NCBI GenBank assembly: GCA_019914995.1 | Contig: CM034140.1 | Location: forward strand, 5,270,001 to 5,334,000 | Direction of reading: 5' to 3' | Origin: Acanthochlamys bracteata | Lineage: Eukaryota > Streptophyta > Magnoliopsida > Pandanales > Velloziaceae | DNA: 64,000 nt | Shown here: one piece after another, positions 35,034 through 47,404 of the stretch | Numbering within the stretch: the stretch's first letter is position 1 | Layout: each line of letters begins with the position of its first letter | Program-made: the position numbers and the translations under genes | The notes under the pieces: model-generated | Told to the model about the DNA's origin: nothing | The model's database searches: none | Seen by the model: only the letters and a program-made list of their open reading frames with translations

Positions 35034-37210
35034 TCATGTCTGGTTGATTGCACCACAACCGTGTGATCTGCTAGCCGTTACATCGCTGTCTTCTCCGTCG
35101 TTGTTCATCATCTCGCACCCGGCCATCGGATGATACCCTGCGGCCATTCCTAGATCGAGATACAACATCGATCTCGAGGCTCCAGAACCACCATGTCCAC
35201 TAGCAGTTAAACTCCTTCCGTGCATGGCAGCAGCGTCTGTGCACAATGGCTGGTGGTGACCATGGATTGCTGCCGGATTACTGCTTTCGTTAACGGCTTC
35301 TTCTCGTGAGAGAACCACCATTGCCGATTGAACAAGCTCTAAACATAATCGAAGCTTATTTGGCTCGATATGGGTTAACCCTGGCACAGCTCCTCTGAAC
35401 AGAAATTCAGAAGTAAGATTCCGAAGAATATCGAGCGGCGTGACTCCATCAATCGTCCTAGCGCTTGGGTCTGCGTGATGATCGAGTAGGACCGAAACCA
35501 TATCGGGACTCACCATTTCAGCTGCCAAGTGTAACGGTGTATTTCCAGTTGGTCCAGCAGGGTGGTTGACATCAGCAGCGCCGAGTTCAAGCAAAGCTTT
35601 AACAACTTCTCGACTGCAGTGTTCAACGGCGTAGTGGAGCGCAAGGGCTTCATCGAGGTTGAGTCCTTCCCCCATGACCATGAGCCTAACGAGCTCAACG
35701 TCTGAAGAATCTAGTGCCCTTCTCATTCGCCGGAGCTTCTGTTGCTCTTCGAGCTCGGTGGTAGCGCATAAGTCGATGGTAGATGGGTGATGGTGGAAGG
35801 CCAAAGGGAACGAGTGGGCGCGGGATAGTAAGGAGCCGATGCTGCGGAGTTGTTGGAGTTTGGCGACGACTTCTGGAGGGAGGTGCCGGGCTAGTACCGA
35901 AGGAGGAAGGCCAGATTTTGCGACAAGGTGAGCGCAAGTGGCCCAGAGCTGGTTTAGGTCTTGCTTGTGAGACGCTAAGAGTACCTTCATCACGTCCTCA
36001 ACGGATGCCTTCTCCACCATACCCGCCAGTTGTTGCTGTGAAAGACATAACAAATTTCAAACATGTTTCAAATTATTGACATTTAGAGCTTGGTTGAATC
36101 ACCGTTCTGTTTAGACCAACTTTTGGAATGATAACAGAAAAGCTTCGATGTATTGCTTCCTTAACTATTTTTCCTCATTTTGCTTTTGGGAATTGATCAG
36201 GAACACAAACCTTACAGAAGTCCTGATGATATTGAATCTGATGCTATTTATGATAATACTTAATCTAGAAATGGTTTTATTGTCCTACAGATCAGAAACT
36301 TGGGAATTACATAAAAAATCAAAGAAATGTTGGGAAAATGGAAGCCCTAGCTATATATGTAGTGATAAATCAATAGAAAATAACAGAATATACAAGGAGT
36401 TGCAGTCTAATTAATCAAAAGGCTAAAACAGAATCAATCAATAGGCTAAAAGAGAGAGCAGAAACTCAGAATCATGAGGAGCTGTTATATAATTAGCAGA
36501 AGACAAACAGCAGAAAGAATCATGAGGGGTGGTGATGATATGTCATAATTGAAATCGATGTATCAAAAAACTGAAGGAGGAAAAAAGATATATGAAATGA
36601 CAGATCTATTAAATTATCTATACTAGAAATCCATATTCAATTAAGTTTGATTCGGTTAGCCAACGATTCTTCTCTAATTATACATACAGTGGTGATATTG
36701 CAAGAAGTTGAAAGAGGGAAGGAGAATACAGACCTCGGCAAGAATCACGAGTTGTTCGACGCCGAACAACCGTGCAGCAGCGAGAGCTCCAAGCGCCAAG
36801 TTAATCGCGGAAGAGCAATGTGTATGCCAGCAGCTTCTCTCATGGCAATCAGCCCTCTGCTCATGCTTCTGTGGAACCAGAAGCACATGCCCGCTGTAAA
36901 GAAACTGCAGAACAAGCATGAACACTTCGTAACTTACCGAGTCAACCGGAATCACCATAGGCAAGCTTCCCCTTGCTTGCCCTCCTCCTCCTCCTCGAGA
37001 TCCAGACCACGCCGTTGATGATCTCAGTGGAGGAGGATCGATGCCGCAGAATAACTTTCGAAAAAAATGGCTACGAGCGACAAGGACGCAACGGTGAGCA
37101 TGAACGAGTCTGCCTTCGACGCTGAAGGTAACATCACTAAAGGTCTGGCTGTTGACGAGCAGGTTGAGGTAGTCGAGAGATAGACACTTGAGTGATTCTT
37201 CCACGCTCAT
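35034..37210 (-). CDS. BOP: BLADE-ON-PETIOLE / NPR5-type BTB-ankyrin transcriptional co-regulator
   Basis: Two exons on the minus strand, 37210-36734 (159 codons, donor GAG|GTCTG) and 36035-35034 (acceptor TTTCACAG|CAA, 333 codons plus stop), join in phase 0 to a 492-residue protein, the normal size for BOP1/BOP2. Residues 24-118 are a BTB/POZ domain (SDVTFSVEGR...HAHRCVLVARSHFFRKLF), with a Gly-rich loop at 72-77. A C2HC zinc knuckle of the NPR1 type follows at C122, C127, H129, C132. The helical QLAGMVEKASVEDVMKVL region comes next, then ankyrin repeats at about 260-365 (ALALHYAVEHC, NTPLHLAAEMVSPDMVSVLL, DGVTPLDIL). The conserved THIEPNKLRLCLELVQSA segment ends near 397, and the C-terminus is Ser/Gly/His-rich. 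BOP proteins act in nucleus and cytoplasm with TGA bZIP factors and CUL3 ligases to set leaf-base, ligule and abscission-zone identity. The start is the first ATG of the conserved MSVEESLKCLSLDYL opening. No disabling change was seen. Confidence 0.95.
36036..36733 (-). other. Single intron of the BOP gene (698 bp)
   Basis: GT...AG boundaries fall directly after the conserved FGVEQL... motif. This is the single intron position that I recall for BOP/NPR5 genes. The interior is AT-rich with no transposon end noticed. Confidence 0.9.
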
Positions 37211-37649
37211 GATCTCTTGAAATAATCACTTTGCTGATCAAAACCCTAACAGCAAAAAAGCTATTAGCCGCTTAGATCAGGTAATTAAGCAGAGGTGGGC
37301 TTTCCTGCTTCATATACAGGAACAGTAAATGTGGTTGTTCTCGGACGATTGCTATGCTATGGAAAGTAAAGGAAAGAAGAGAAAGGGAGATGATGATAAG
37401 ATGTTAAGTCTCATCATCATCAGTTTGATTTTTTTCTTTTTTCTCTCCTCTTCTATGTTGTTGTTGTTGTCAAGATCTTTCTTTACATTATAAATCTTCC
37501 TTTTTTTTCTTGAGATAAAATTGGGCTTGTCGTGTATAGTATGCAGTGGTGTGGGACAGAGAAATTAATTGAGGGAGATGCGAGAGAGCAATGGAGAGAG
37601 ACAAAAGGAAGCAAGATTGGGTGGGTGAGCTGGGGGAGCTCATGTGGGC

Positions 37650-37693
37650 ATTTAAATAATTGAGAGGCTTCAGATTATTCACTTGTTCATTGG
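37650..37693 (-). promoter_or_regulatory. Candidate core promoter of BOP
   Basis: The minus strand has a CCAAT box at 37693-37689 and a TATA-like ATTATTTAAATG at about 37661-37650, which would give a leader of about 400 bases. The predicted leader carries a CAACAACAACAAC run (37471-37457), common in plant 5'UTRs. This was inferred by motif reading only. Confidence 0.4.
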
Positions 37694-37720
37694 CTGCTTT
37701 TGGCTCTTGGAATGTGGGCA

Positions 37721-40700
37721 AGATTGGTTCTTACCACAACCTGCTGCTTCCTGATTACTTTACCGTGTTTTCTACATGGTGTAACTATCTATATAATCAC
37801 AAGCTGCTGGATTTTGTGCTCTTTCTTCTCCGCTAAAATTGTGAGATTCATACATACTAGTGAAATTTGACCTAGTGCTGACACTTCATAGAGTAATTTC
37901 GAAAGGGGGTTGAAAGCTACAAAATGTCAAACTTCTGTAACAAATATAGAGCTGGTGCTGAGTTGCTGCTCTTTGTAACCTTCGCACTAATCATATTATT
38001 GATTAGTGCAGTAATTTTGTTGCCCAAATGTTATTGCATGTATATTATCTAGATGTAAAGTAGCATCACTTTAGCTGAAAATGGTTCATTATTTGTGCTG
38101 ATTTAGCATTAGCAATTGTGACGAAAGTAGCTATCTATGGCCAGAATGTACCTCACCATCTTTAATTTGCGTATTAGCTCTGGTTGGTATTGAGTTTTAA
38201 ATTATGGTTCAGAGAAATCTAACTAAAAGTGTTTTGCAATATAGTATTTGATCAGTTTTCTTCAAGCTATGATTTGGTGGCTCAAGCAACTTCTAAAAAC
38301 AATTTTGGATAAACACAAGCGGAAGATTCTCTTAAAGCATGCTTTGTAAAGCAATTCACTAAACTTGATATGCAATGGAGCCTAAGTTTACATAGGGATA
38401 GCGATGGCAGTCTTGATCACATTGACAAGTTAGATAGGGAGCGTGATGTTAAAAACACTCACATATACATATGGTGAGATTCAAGCATGCATGTTTTATA
38501 CTGGATTCTGCGGATGCCTATCAAATTCTAATAAGTTATGTTTGAACTCCTACTAGATTAAAATGTTCATCAATTTAATACATACACTTAACAAGGTAAT
38601 TCGGCTCTGATTTACTAGAGTTTTTGACTTGTCGAATAAGAAAACTGGGATTTTCTGGAGAAAAACCGCATTTATTAGATCACATAACTCACGATTCAAC
38701 TTCCCTATAATTGCCCTTAATCAGAAAGGTAGAGAGGATAAGTAATATATGTTAAAGTCTTCTCTTAGTAAATATGTTGCTAAAAAATTTCAATATCTGA
38801 ATGGTGTTTAATGTAATCGATCATTTCCATTGTCCTCTCCTGTTGAAAAAGGAAATTATATAGACAGGGTCAGCCTCTTACTTTATGTTGAATGCTTTTT
38901 GAGGTCAACAATAAAACTCAAATCTTGTAGCTTCACCTAATCATATTCCTATAACAGTAGTTTTAATTTCTTCCCTGTTATATAATAAGTAATCAACAGC
39001 ATTCATCAAAGTGAAACTATTGCTCTCGTTTACTGTCATAAGATAAAAACAGTACTGCTAGCTTAGGAGGTCACCTGATAGTTGCTAAGCTTGCTACCTG
39101 GCTACTTACAACAATATTTTTTATTACTATAAAATTTTGAGACTCAGAAAATTTTATTTTCTCCTGATATCAGTTGCAACGTTGAATAGAAAACACTTGC
39201 AATATTATAGAAGATAGATTCATAAAACGTGACTATAATAGCTCCCATAATTTATTGAACTGACTTGCTTGTAGATGATCAAAAAGATATATATGCTTCC
39301 TTCCACTCTGACAAGCTGTTGAACGTCTTTCCTACTCTCCAAATATGACGCAACAATCTCCCATTCCATATATGGTGTGACCTTGTGCGCTCACATAATA
39401 AAATCTTTATCAGTTCTTAAACTAGCTAGTTATATCTAGGCAGTACATAAAATATCTAGAGCTATACATAGGATACCTTGATTTCCATACATCCCTTTCA
39501 ATAAAATATCATTCCTGCTGACTGACCAATGAACATTGTGTCTGTTTTATATAGTCAAGCTATGTTATAATTAGATGAGATCATTCGTACATACATTGAC
39601 CAGCTGCATTTATCTTCACTCACTCTATAATTAGGTAGGTATGTATTAGGGCTGTGAAGTTAAGTTAAGAAAGAGAAGGCCATCCTGTATTTTATATTTC
39701 CGGCAGTCACGGAGATGAAGGTAAAGAAAGATCATAGACGCACATGCTGTTATCGTCTCCCCTGCAGACCAAGTGGGCTTCCTTCTCAGGGCTCAGGAAG
39801 TAAAAGATATTACATTACAAACAACATATACACATCACAAATTCACAATACATCTCTCTAACAGAGAGGAACATCTAGCTAATACAGAGAGAGAGAGTGA
39901 GTGAGTGAGAGATCACAGATACGGAAAGACAGAAAGAACGAAATTTGGCAAACCGAAAGGGAAAAGAGAGGTAAAACGACCAGAATCAGAGGCCTGCCTT
40001 CCCTCGAGCTTCGCACCAGGTTAGATCACATCGCGCTCTCTCTCTCTCTCTCTCTCGTTTTAATAACTGTGAGTAAGATCATCGTGGGACTGCGAATGGG
40101 ACTAAGAGTTACTAGGGTGTCGAGCTTTATTAGAACGACAAGGAAAGGAAAAGAAAAAGATCGATGTGGTAGTATTAGGTACAAGCCCAGTGAAAGTAAA
40201 GTGATCCTGCATATGTACTACAGCAACAGCAGCAGCAGTTAGCAGCTAGGTGACCGAGTCGAGGCCTGGATACGGGCGCACACGGGCGGAGCAGTAGCAC
40301 CAGCGCAGTCTAGCACGAGCAAGACATCTTTGAAGAGAGATGTGTATATTTATTTATTGGAATGGGATCGCTTGTGGATGTAGCATGCATGCATGATGTT
40401 CTACTGCTACATACTGCGGTAGTAGCTAAACGATGAGATAAACTATTAGATTGATTGACAGATCAGTGAGGGCATGCGTTGCAGCGTTGTCTTATGATTT
40501 GTGCAACTGACGTGACTCCCTCTGACTCTGACTCTGACTTGCCATTCCCTACCTCCTCTCTCCCTTGTCTTTTCCAGTTTTCTCTACGATAATTGGTCCT
40601 TCCTTTAATTTTTCCATTCATCGATCACCCTACATAAAAGTTATAGTAATCACAGCGTATATTTTAATTTATTAACTTTTATTTTGGCCGGTGCTAGTGG

Positions 40701-41888
40701 GCTTTTTATTTGGTAGTGTTAGATAGATTAGTTGAGCTTAGAAATAATGTTAATTCTAATTTGCTAAGAAATTAATGTAGTTAACTTATTGGTGTTAGCT
40801 GAGTTACGTTATAATTTGTGTTTTTTTTTTTTTGAGTTTGTTGGGTTAAAAATGTATTTGCATTTATGTCCATACTTCACAAAGAAGAAACATAAATAAA
40901 ATAAATAAATGCGGAAAAACGAGACTAATAATATTCTCATTTTAATTAACTTTAATTTTCTTTTGGAAGTGTTGGTTATCTTAGGCATCTTTACTGTGGT
41001 TATACTCAACAGTGCCCTTGGCAATCCAATGCCGCTGGCAGCAGTCCAACATGGAATGCGAGCCTGAACAACGAACAAGTGCCCTTATAAAACATATACT
41101 AAAAAACATAAAATGTAAAATATAAAATTAAAAAATTAAAAATTATTTTTAAAATACGCTTTGCCAAACGCTTCCAAAGGGCTTCACAAGTACTCCAATC
41201 TAGGAATTTTCAGTATTAATTTTATATATAAGACTCCAATCTAGGGGCTTCACAAGTACGAAAGTTATTGACAGTGAATGCCAAAAAGTCCCATGTATTT
41301 GAGTATGAATATCGTAATTCCCACTACATAGTGATATTTTTTCGGTGTGATGCGGCGGTGAGGTTTTTTATTTTTTCCCCTATAAATCTCTGGTATTTCA
41401 CAATTTTCTTAGTCTACTCAATTCTCTGGTATTTTTGCAATTTACTTATCTTACTCTCAATTTCTGCTTGTATTTGAAGGCCCAAGTCTGTGCCACTCAT
41501 TTCCGCTGTGCTACTTAGTTTTGGACACAAATAATTTCCAACTGAATTTCCGAACACTGAGTTTGTAGTCAAGTGTTAAATGTAATAAAATTCGCATAAG
41601 TGTGTAGTCAAGTGTTAAAAGAAGTCTTTGCATTAATAAGTGTGTCTAACGCTCAAGAGTAATTCTGTTCTTTAGGTGTTAAGTAAGTTACCTCTTTTTA
41701 CTCACCTAGCATCTACATTAACACTCCAAAAGAAAGGCGCTAAAAGCTTTCTTGTGTATAGCTAGTGTGGGCTCAGTGAGACGAGAGGGTGCCGTACAGG
41801 TAGGTTGCTTGATGTGTGGAGCTATTTGTAGCATGGATGTAGGAATGAGATGGGATCGGGCTAATGTGTTGCTCCTGACTCGAACAGA
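37721..41888. other. BOP upstream region; simple repeats, no gene called
   Basis: 4.2 kb without a supported gene. It contains a GA tract at 39885-39911, a CT tract at 40036-40056, and CTCTGA repeats at about 40517-40538. A G+C-rich segment runs from 40.24 to 40.33 kb. An open frame at 39901-40242 begins only with GTG and is made of the simple repeats. A MITE-like end (GCCAAACGCTTCCAAAGGGC) lies near 41162-41181. Confidence 0.5.
39885..40056. repeat. GA tract followed by CT tract
   Basis: (GA)n/(GAGT)n at 39885-39911 and (CT)n at 40036-40056 are complementary and about 125 bp apart. They may act as GAGA-type regulatory sequence for BOP or belong to an unannotated transcript. Function is not shown by the sequence. 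Confidence 0.6.
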
Positions 41889-42365
41889 AACCATTATATA
41901 TATATATATATATATAGGGTTTTTAGGATATAGGCACTTCATATGCTATACGTATTCTATCGGTTTCTTTGGTCATATTTGGATGGAGAGATTTCCAAAT
42001 CTGATCTTCACTATTTGATAAGTAGAACTATGAGTTGTAAATATGCTTATAAAATTTCACTTCAATCAGACTACGAATCGACCTCCATCCGGCAACTTGA
42101 TTAAGATGACTCAAATAGTAAAAATTGATAAAATATATATTTTTTGTTTTTGAGTCATCTTGATCAAGTGACCGGATGAAGGTCGATTCGTGGTCCGATT
42201 GAACTGAAATTCGGTAAGCATATTTTCAACTCATAGTTCTACTTATCCAATAGTGAAAATCGGATTTGGAGGTCTATCTGGCCAAATATGGCCGGAGAAA
42301 CCGATGGAGTGCATATAACATATAGAGTGCCTATATCCTATTATATATATATATATATAATGGTT
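41889..42365. mobile_element. Palindromic foldback MITE, 477 bp
   Basis: The outer bases AACCATTATATATATA and TATATATATAATGGTT are complementary. The internal arms match over about 200 bp each, including GGATATAGGCAC with GTGCCTATATCC and CAGACTACGAATCGACCTCC with GGTCGATTCGTGGTCCGAT. The stem closes with GACTCAAA and TTTTGAGTC around a short AT-rich loop (about 42120-42150). It is flanked by TA repeats, so it probably inserted into a TA-rich site. It has no coding capacity. Confidence 0.85.
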
Positions 42366-45300
42366 GTATTAGCTTCTAATAGGGATCTCGACTGTACATA
42401 TTGCATGCAGCTCGTAACCTGATGAGAGGATCTTGACATCATAGCTAGCTAGCTAATCACGTATTTGTTATCGCATACATCACTTGATTTACGAGTTTAA
42501 GGTGAGTTTGATTAGGTGAAGGATCTCATTATCATGATTATAAGAACAATCTATCTCATGACTACTTGGTTGGAGAGTTCAGAGTCCTTAATTACCCTAA
42601 CCGTCATCTTTTTTCATTCGTATTTCTTTTAAATTAAATACTTAGTGATGAAAGATGATCAATATAGAATATCACAGTGATAATTTTTAAGTACAAGCAG
42701 GTACGTACCTAGCTACCTCCCTTTTAAGTCCAGACTTTAATCCAAGCTCATCATCAAATGTTTGCAAAAAAGAAGGTTTCTCAACTCACCGCAAACTTTT
42801 GTTTGGTTCAAAGTCCCGCATTAAATTGATACAGTCTGAATTAATGATCAGGCTCAAGGATGAAAGGGATTGAAACGTACATGAAAATGACTTGGTTTGA
42901 CCAAGAACACTCAAATCCATTTCAGGTATGGTCCCATGAACATGAAGTTGTTGTGATTGAACACGATAGTGCGCCAAAATGTACAAGAGTTGCTTATTCT
43001 GCTCGAATATTTGGCGAAACTATGTATACATGTAATATTGATTTAGTTATATTAGAAAACTTTTGGATATCGTATAGAGGCTCAACTCGAATTGTGCTTT
43101 AGGTTTCCTTTGTTCAACATTAAGAAGATGATCAGGTGCAATTCTAATTGGCCTTCTGCCTTTCCTTGAGGTTTTTGCAACTTGGAGGATAAAATGCAGT
43201 ATGGGGTTTGTAGTTTACTCTTTGGATGTAAAAGGGAGTTATGCTGTAAATAAGAAGAACGTAAATATAGATTTTAGATATTTTGAGTTATCTATACTGA
43301 CACAAGATTAATTAATATTCTTTGCTCCACAACTTATATTTAAGGTTAATTAAACGATATAATTGACATACCTAATCCTAAGGTACGTGAGCTTTTACAT
43401 GCTAAAATCAAACTTTTCCTGTCCAACTTTAACTTACTTGGATCTTTAAATTAGTCAATGTAAGAAGAAAGTTCAATTTGGGTAGGGAAACCTTCCAACT
43501 TGAGCATTTAGCTTATAATGTCGTACGGTCATCACTGATAGTATATCCTCAGGGTGAAATTTATGCTACTTATATTGTAGTTCGCTTCCCTTTAATTTGG
43601 TTAACTGTTGTGTGCTCCTCTTAGTTGAAAGTTTATCATTCATTTGTTACGCCATAATTTTTCTTTTTAATTTAGTATGCCAAACATATTAGCAGCAGCT
43701 TAATTATCTCTACTTTTAGTTAGAAAGTAGTTTAAATTTTCTATATATTTTCTATGAACACCCAATAAATAAAAGTTAAGCAATAAATTTTTTTTCCGAA
43801 TAATGAAGTTAAATTCTTTTTATTACCCAAGCTTAGAAATGAAATGTAATAGTGATTTCTGTTTGGTCACATAAAAAAGCTCTAATAGTGGTTTTAGGTC
43901 TTTAAAATATGTTTTGTATAGTGCCCATCCAGAAGCACTCTAAGTATTTTTTTTTTTTTTTTCCTTGAAGATTAAGGAATATATATATATATATTTCAGG
44001 AGCTAGAACTAATAATGTAATACCCTAAATTAGCTTCACATAATCTCACAAGAAGATTTTAGGAGCTGTAGAAAAGGAAAAAGAAAGAAATAAGGGATAA
44101 ATAAATAAATGTAGCACTATGCACAAGAAATGGGTCGATATAATAGTGCAGTACAATGTAAATTCATGACTTTGTAGAAAGTAGCTAACCTATGTTCCGT
44201 CCCACTTTATGACGATTGTCCTTCCATGTTGAAGATGGGTGGGTTTAAATTTCTTGCGAGGTACATTAATGAATATTATTCTAAACACTGACTTCCTTCA
44301 TGCTTCACGTGTTCCTTTCATACGATCTGTTATCGTATGAACAGTTATAGATTACAGTAAAACACAATCGCACTATAGCTAGTCTCAATAGTAGAAACAC
44401 ACTACCATCTGTTGTAATAATTCTACTGCTGCCCTTTTATATTATTGAATAGTATCTGCGAGCACACATTGCAAAATTAAACCTTGTGCGGATTAATGCT
44501 AAGAAGTGGTTGCTTGTTATTTGCACGCTTATATGGAAATTTTAAATTATGTCACTTTGAATTTTTATTTGGACTAATAATCATTATCGTCAAGAAGCTA
44601 AGGTGCATGAATACGGAAAGAGTTTGGTTCCTACATATACGAGTCTCCTTATTATAAGAGATATCTGCCTGCCACTCTCTGCAACCATATATATAGGCAT
44701 CAGTTAGCTAGTGTCACGCCAGTACTACCCCCATTACTACTTACCATCTCATTATCGATTATACTATACAACATTTTCAAAGTTAGTATCTAGAGTTCTT
44801 AATCTGACAAGTTCGTCAGTATCTAGGAATCTTCAAATTCATGTATATAAAGGTTCTCATGATCTAAACCTGCATCATTATATTTAAGGGTCTTCAAAAT
44901 TAGAACGTAAGAGTTAAGGATCCCAAAATAAAATCACCAACATCATTAATTGATTAGATTAGCTTGTCGTTGGAGTATTAAGTACATCAATGAACCTAGC
45001 TCATAATATTAACTTCTATTCCATTTCAGGAAAAAAAATAGAAGAATAATTGAACTTAGGTTTAGCTGGCTCTGACGGGAAAATTATTTGATGGTGAGTT
45101 GTGTGATTGGTCATGATGATGTTAATCTGTGTATCAACTTCAACAAGTTTTCATTCAAATGAATATTATATGGAACAACTTAAATCTGACAATGTATTTG
45201 TTCATGCATGCACCTGCAATTTTCTCAATGATCGATCGATCAGTGTGATTGGAATAAGATAAATTGAAATGAGTGTTTGTGTAGAGGAAAACGTTTAATT

Positions 45301-45626
45301 TGTACATGGGAAATCATGAGGTTTCATCCTGCATATGATTTATATACTTAGAACGAATTTCTGTGGCAGTTATTAGATGTGCTGCCAAACAATATTGTGT
45401 TTATGATCAAGATGCATATTGCTTGGTCTAGAAAATTGGTTATTGCATTTTTCTCCCAAACATTATTGATATTACGCTGTTGTCTTCTTTTATTTTAATT
45501 TAATATTGGCTGCTACGCATTTTTTTTAATTAAAAAACTAAAAGCAATTAATTTGACATACAATACCATCAAGACTTATCTGCATATTGCATGGAAAGTG
45601 AAATACTGTATGCAATAAAAAAAAGA

Positions 45627-45660
45627 ATATATATATATATATATATATATGCGCGCGCGC
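45627..45660 (+). repeat. (AT)n(GC)n microsatellite
   Basis: Twelve AT dinucleotides run directly into five GC dinucleotides, then ATG. This alternating purine-pyrimidine run could adopt Z-DNA or cruciform structure. Confidence 0.9.
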
Positions 45661-46610
45661 ATGTAATATAAGCACTCCGCTTCAGCTTAAAAACTTACAT
45701 CTACTGGACAGCCAAAAAATTTGGTAAAAACGCTGCAGATTCATAGTAGCCAAATTCGAAAAGGATGATAAATAACCGAGTAGTCATTTAATTTTTAATT
45801 AGGCACAAAGGTCTAATTTCATTTGTAGGATCACGAGTCATGCCGTTGTGATTTACAGTCTTGTGCTGTAGTAGTCGAAGTACTTGACGCTTTTTAACTT
45901 TCTCAACGATCCAAAAAAAAAACATGCTCGTAGAAGCTCTAATTGTAGAATGTCATCCATAAAAAATACTAAGAAAATAAAGATCTAACAGTAACAAAAG
46001 AATATGACACTTCCTAAACGGTTTCTATTTCTAGCTTTTGATGAGGAGATTTTACGCTAGCTATAAAAGCAATCCTATGTTTGCTACTTTTTGGGGCTCA
46101 TCTCACAGAAGATAAAATTACAAAGGTTCATTTAAAGTGCTGTGAGAAAACGCTTAGTTAATATTCCTAGGTTATTTTCAATGTCTAGAATATATAGTAT
46201 ATATTGACAGAGACTTAGAAGCTAACTAAAATATAATTCTTAGCAAAAGCATCCAGACTAGTTACTTTTTCAAGGGGTAACTACTATTGTATGACACCAT
46301 GAACATATGTAGATAGTACAACAACAATAACTATTGAAGTAGGGAATGCTCATATAAAGTATCACATGCACTTGTAGGCATGATAGTGATAGCACACAGC
46401 AAAACATTTTCTACAAAAGTTTGTTGATCTTATATATAGACATAATGGTATATATCGTCACTACAGGAAACCAAACGGAGGGGCTTTTCTTGGTTTAGAC
46501 AAAATTGCTTAAAAACTGCAGTTAGGGGATAGAGCTAGAGTTTGGGTTTCATTCTGTGCAGAGCGAGGAAACTGGTCATTGTCATGTATAGTAGAAGTGT
46601 TGAAGGAGAA

Positions 46611-46661
46611 TTTTCATTTTCTTTCTTCTTTCTTCTTTCTTCTTTCTTTCTTTCTTCTTTC
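46611..46661 (+). repeat. TTTCTTC/TTTC microsatellite
   Basis: A pyrimidine-only run of TTTCTTC units. It is translated as Ser/Phe/Leu in the spurious ORF at 46579-46776. Confidence 0.9.
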
Positions 46662-47174
46662 GAACTCGTATGAACCCATCCATGTGCTTTTCAATATAAT
46701 CAGTTTTCTGCTTATTGGAAATTCTTCAACACTGAGCCTCAGCAGTATAAGAAATAGCTGGAGACCGACAAAATAAGCATGAACAAAAGATTATGTTTAG
46801 CCTGAAATGGTTATTTATGCCTTTTGTTCTAAGGAAAAAGTATTTCTAATTAATCAATTTTTAGTCTAACAAAAAGACATATAACCAATGTTGTTAGGAT
46901 ACCTAAAAAAAGTTTGATTCAATTACAAAATAAACAAAAATAACATTAGCTCACAACAATAAACTGACCATGAATGCCCAAAATAAACTTGTCAATACTA
47001 AAACAGAAGTTCAACCTTCATCCGCCTTCCTAAGAACTTCGTCTGTGAAAAAAATAAAGTGTAATGCGTTTTATTGCGTCAGAGATTATATAATTGTACA
47101 TTTTTTAGGAGAAGGAAACTGTTAACTAAGGGGAAGCAAACTCCGTACAATATCACTAATTTATTATCATAATT

Positions 47175-47398
47175 AGTTTTTCAAATTTTTTTATTTTATA
47201 TTTTTTAATATATATTTTATAAATATTTAAAAAATTTATTTAAAAATTTAAATAGTGTAGAAAAATTTTACAAAGTGAAATTTTTTTATTACATATTTTA
47301 ATTACTTTTTTGAAAATAAAAAAAATAGAGCTTATTTTTCAAGAAAAATAAAAATAATTTTTATTTTAGAAAAGTTTTATTTTATAAGCACTCCAAAC
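47175..47398. mobile_element. AT-rich MITE-like element (one end clear)
   Basis: The right end TTTTATAAGCACTCCAAAC resembles the ends at 28034 and 57710. The core is AT-rich as in those elements. The left end is not distinct. Confidence 0.35.
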
Positions 47399-47404
47399 CT
47401 CCTC

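Larger units (their letters stand above)
42366..47170. other. Intergenic sequence, no gene recognised
   Basis: AT-rich sequence with scattered microsatellites. ORFs at 42786-42986 and 42860-43102 oppose each other and show no domain. No transposon pol sequence, tRNA or rRNA was seen. Confidence 0.5.

Noticed and set aside
35510..36079. ORFs on both strands overlapping BOP exon 2 (35510-35698, 35695-35937, 35783-36079)
   Set aside because: They are shadows of the coding exon in other frames; the BOP frame has clear domain homology.
36647..37018. Plus-strand 123-codon ORF opposite BOP exon 1
   Set aside because: It is antisense to the BTB exon and has no domain of its own.
39880..39912. Resemblance of the GA-rich stretch to miR156/miR535-type sequences
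   Set aside because: Only the GAGAGAGAGTGAG core matches, the mature miRNA ends do not, and no proper star strand lies opposite.
39901..40242. 113-codon plus-strand ORF upstream of BOP
   Set aside because: It has no ATG at its start, contains a Leu-Ser run translated from the CT tract, and has no recognised domain.
42786..43102. Opposed ORFs near 42.9 kb considered as a gene fragment
   Set aside because: No domain, no splice support and no codon pattern.
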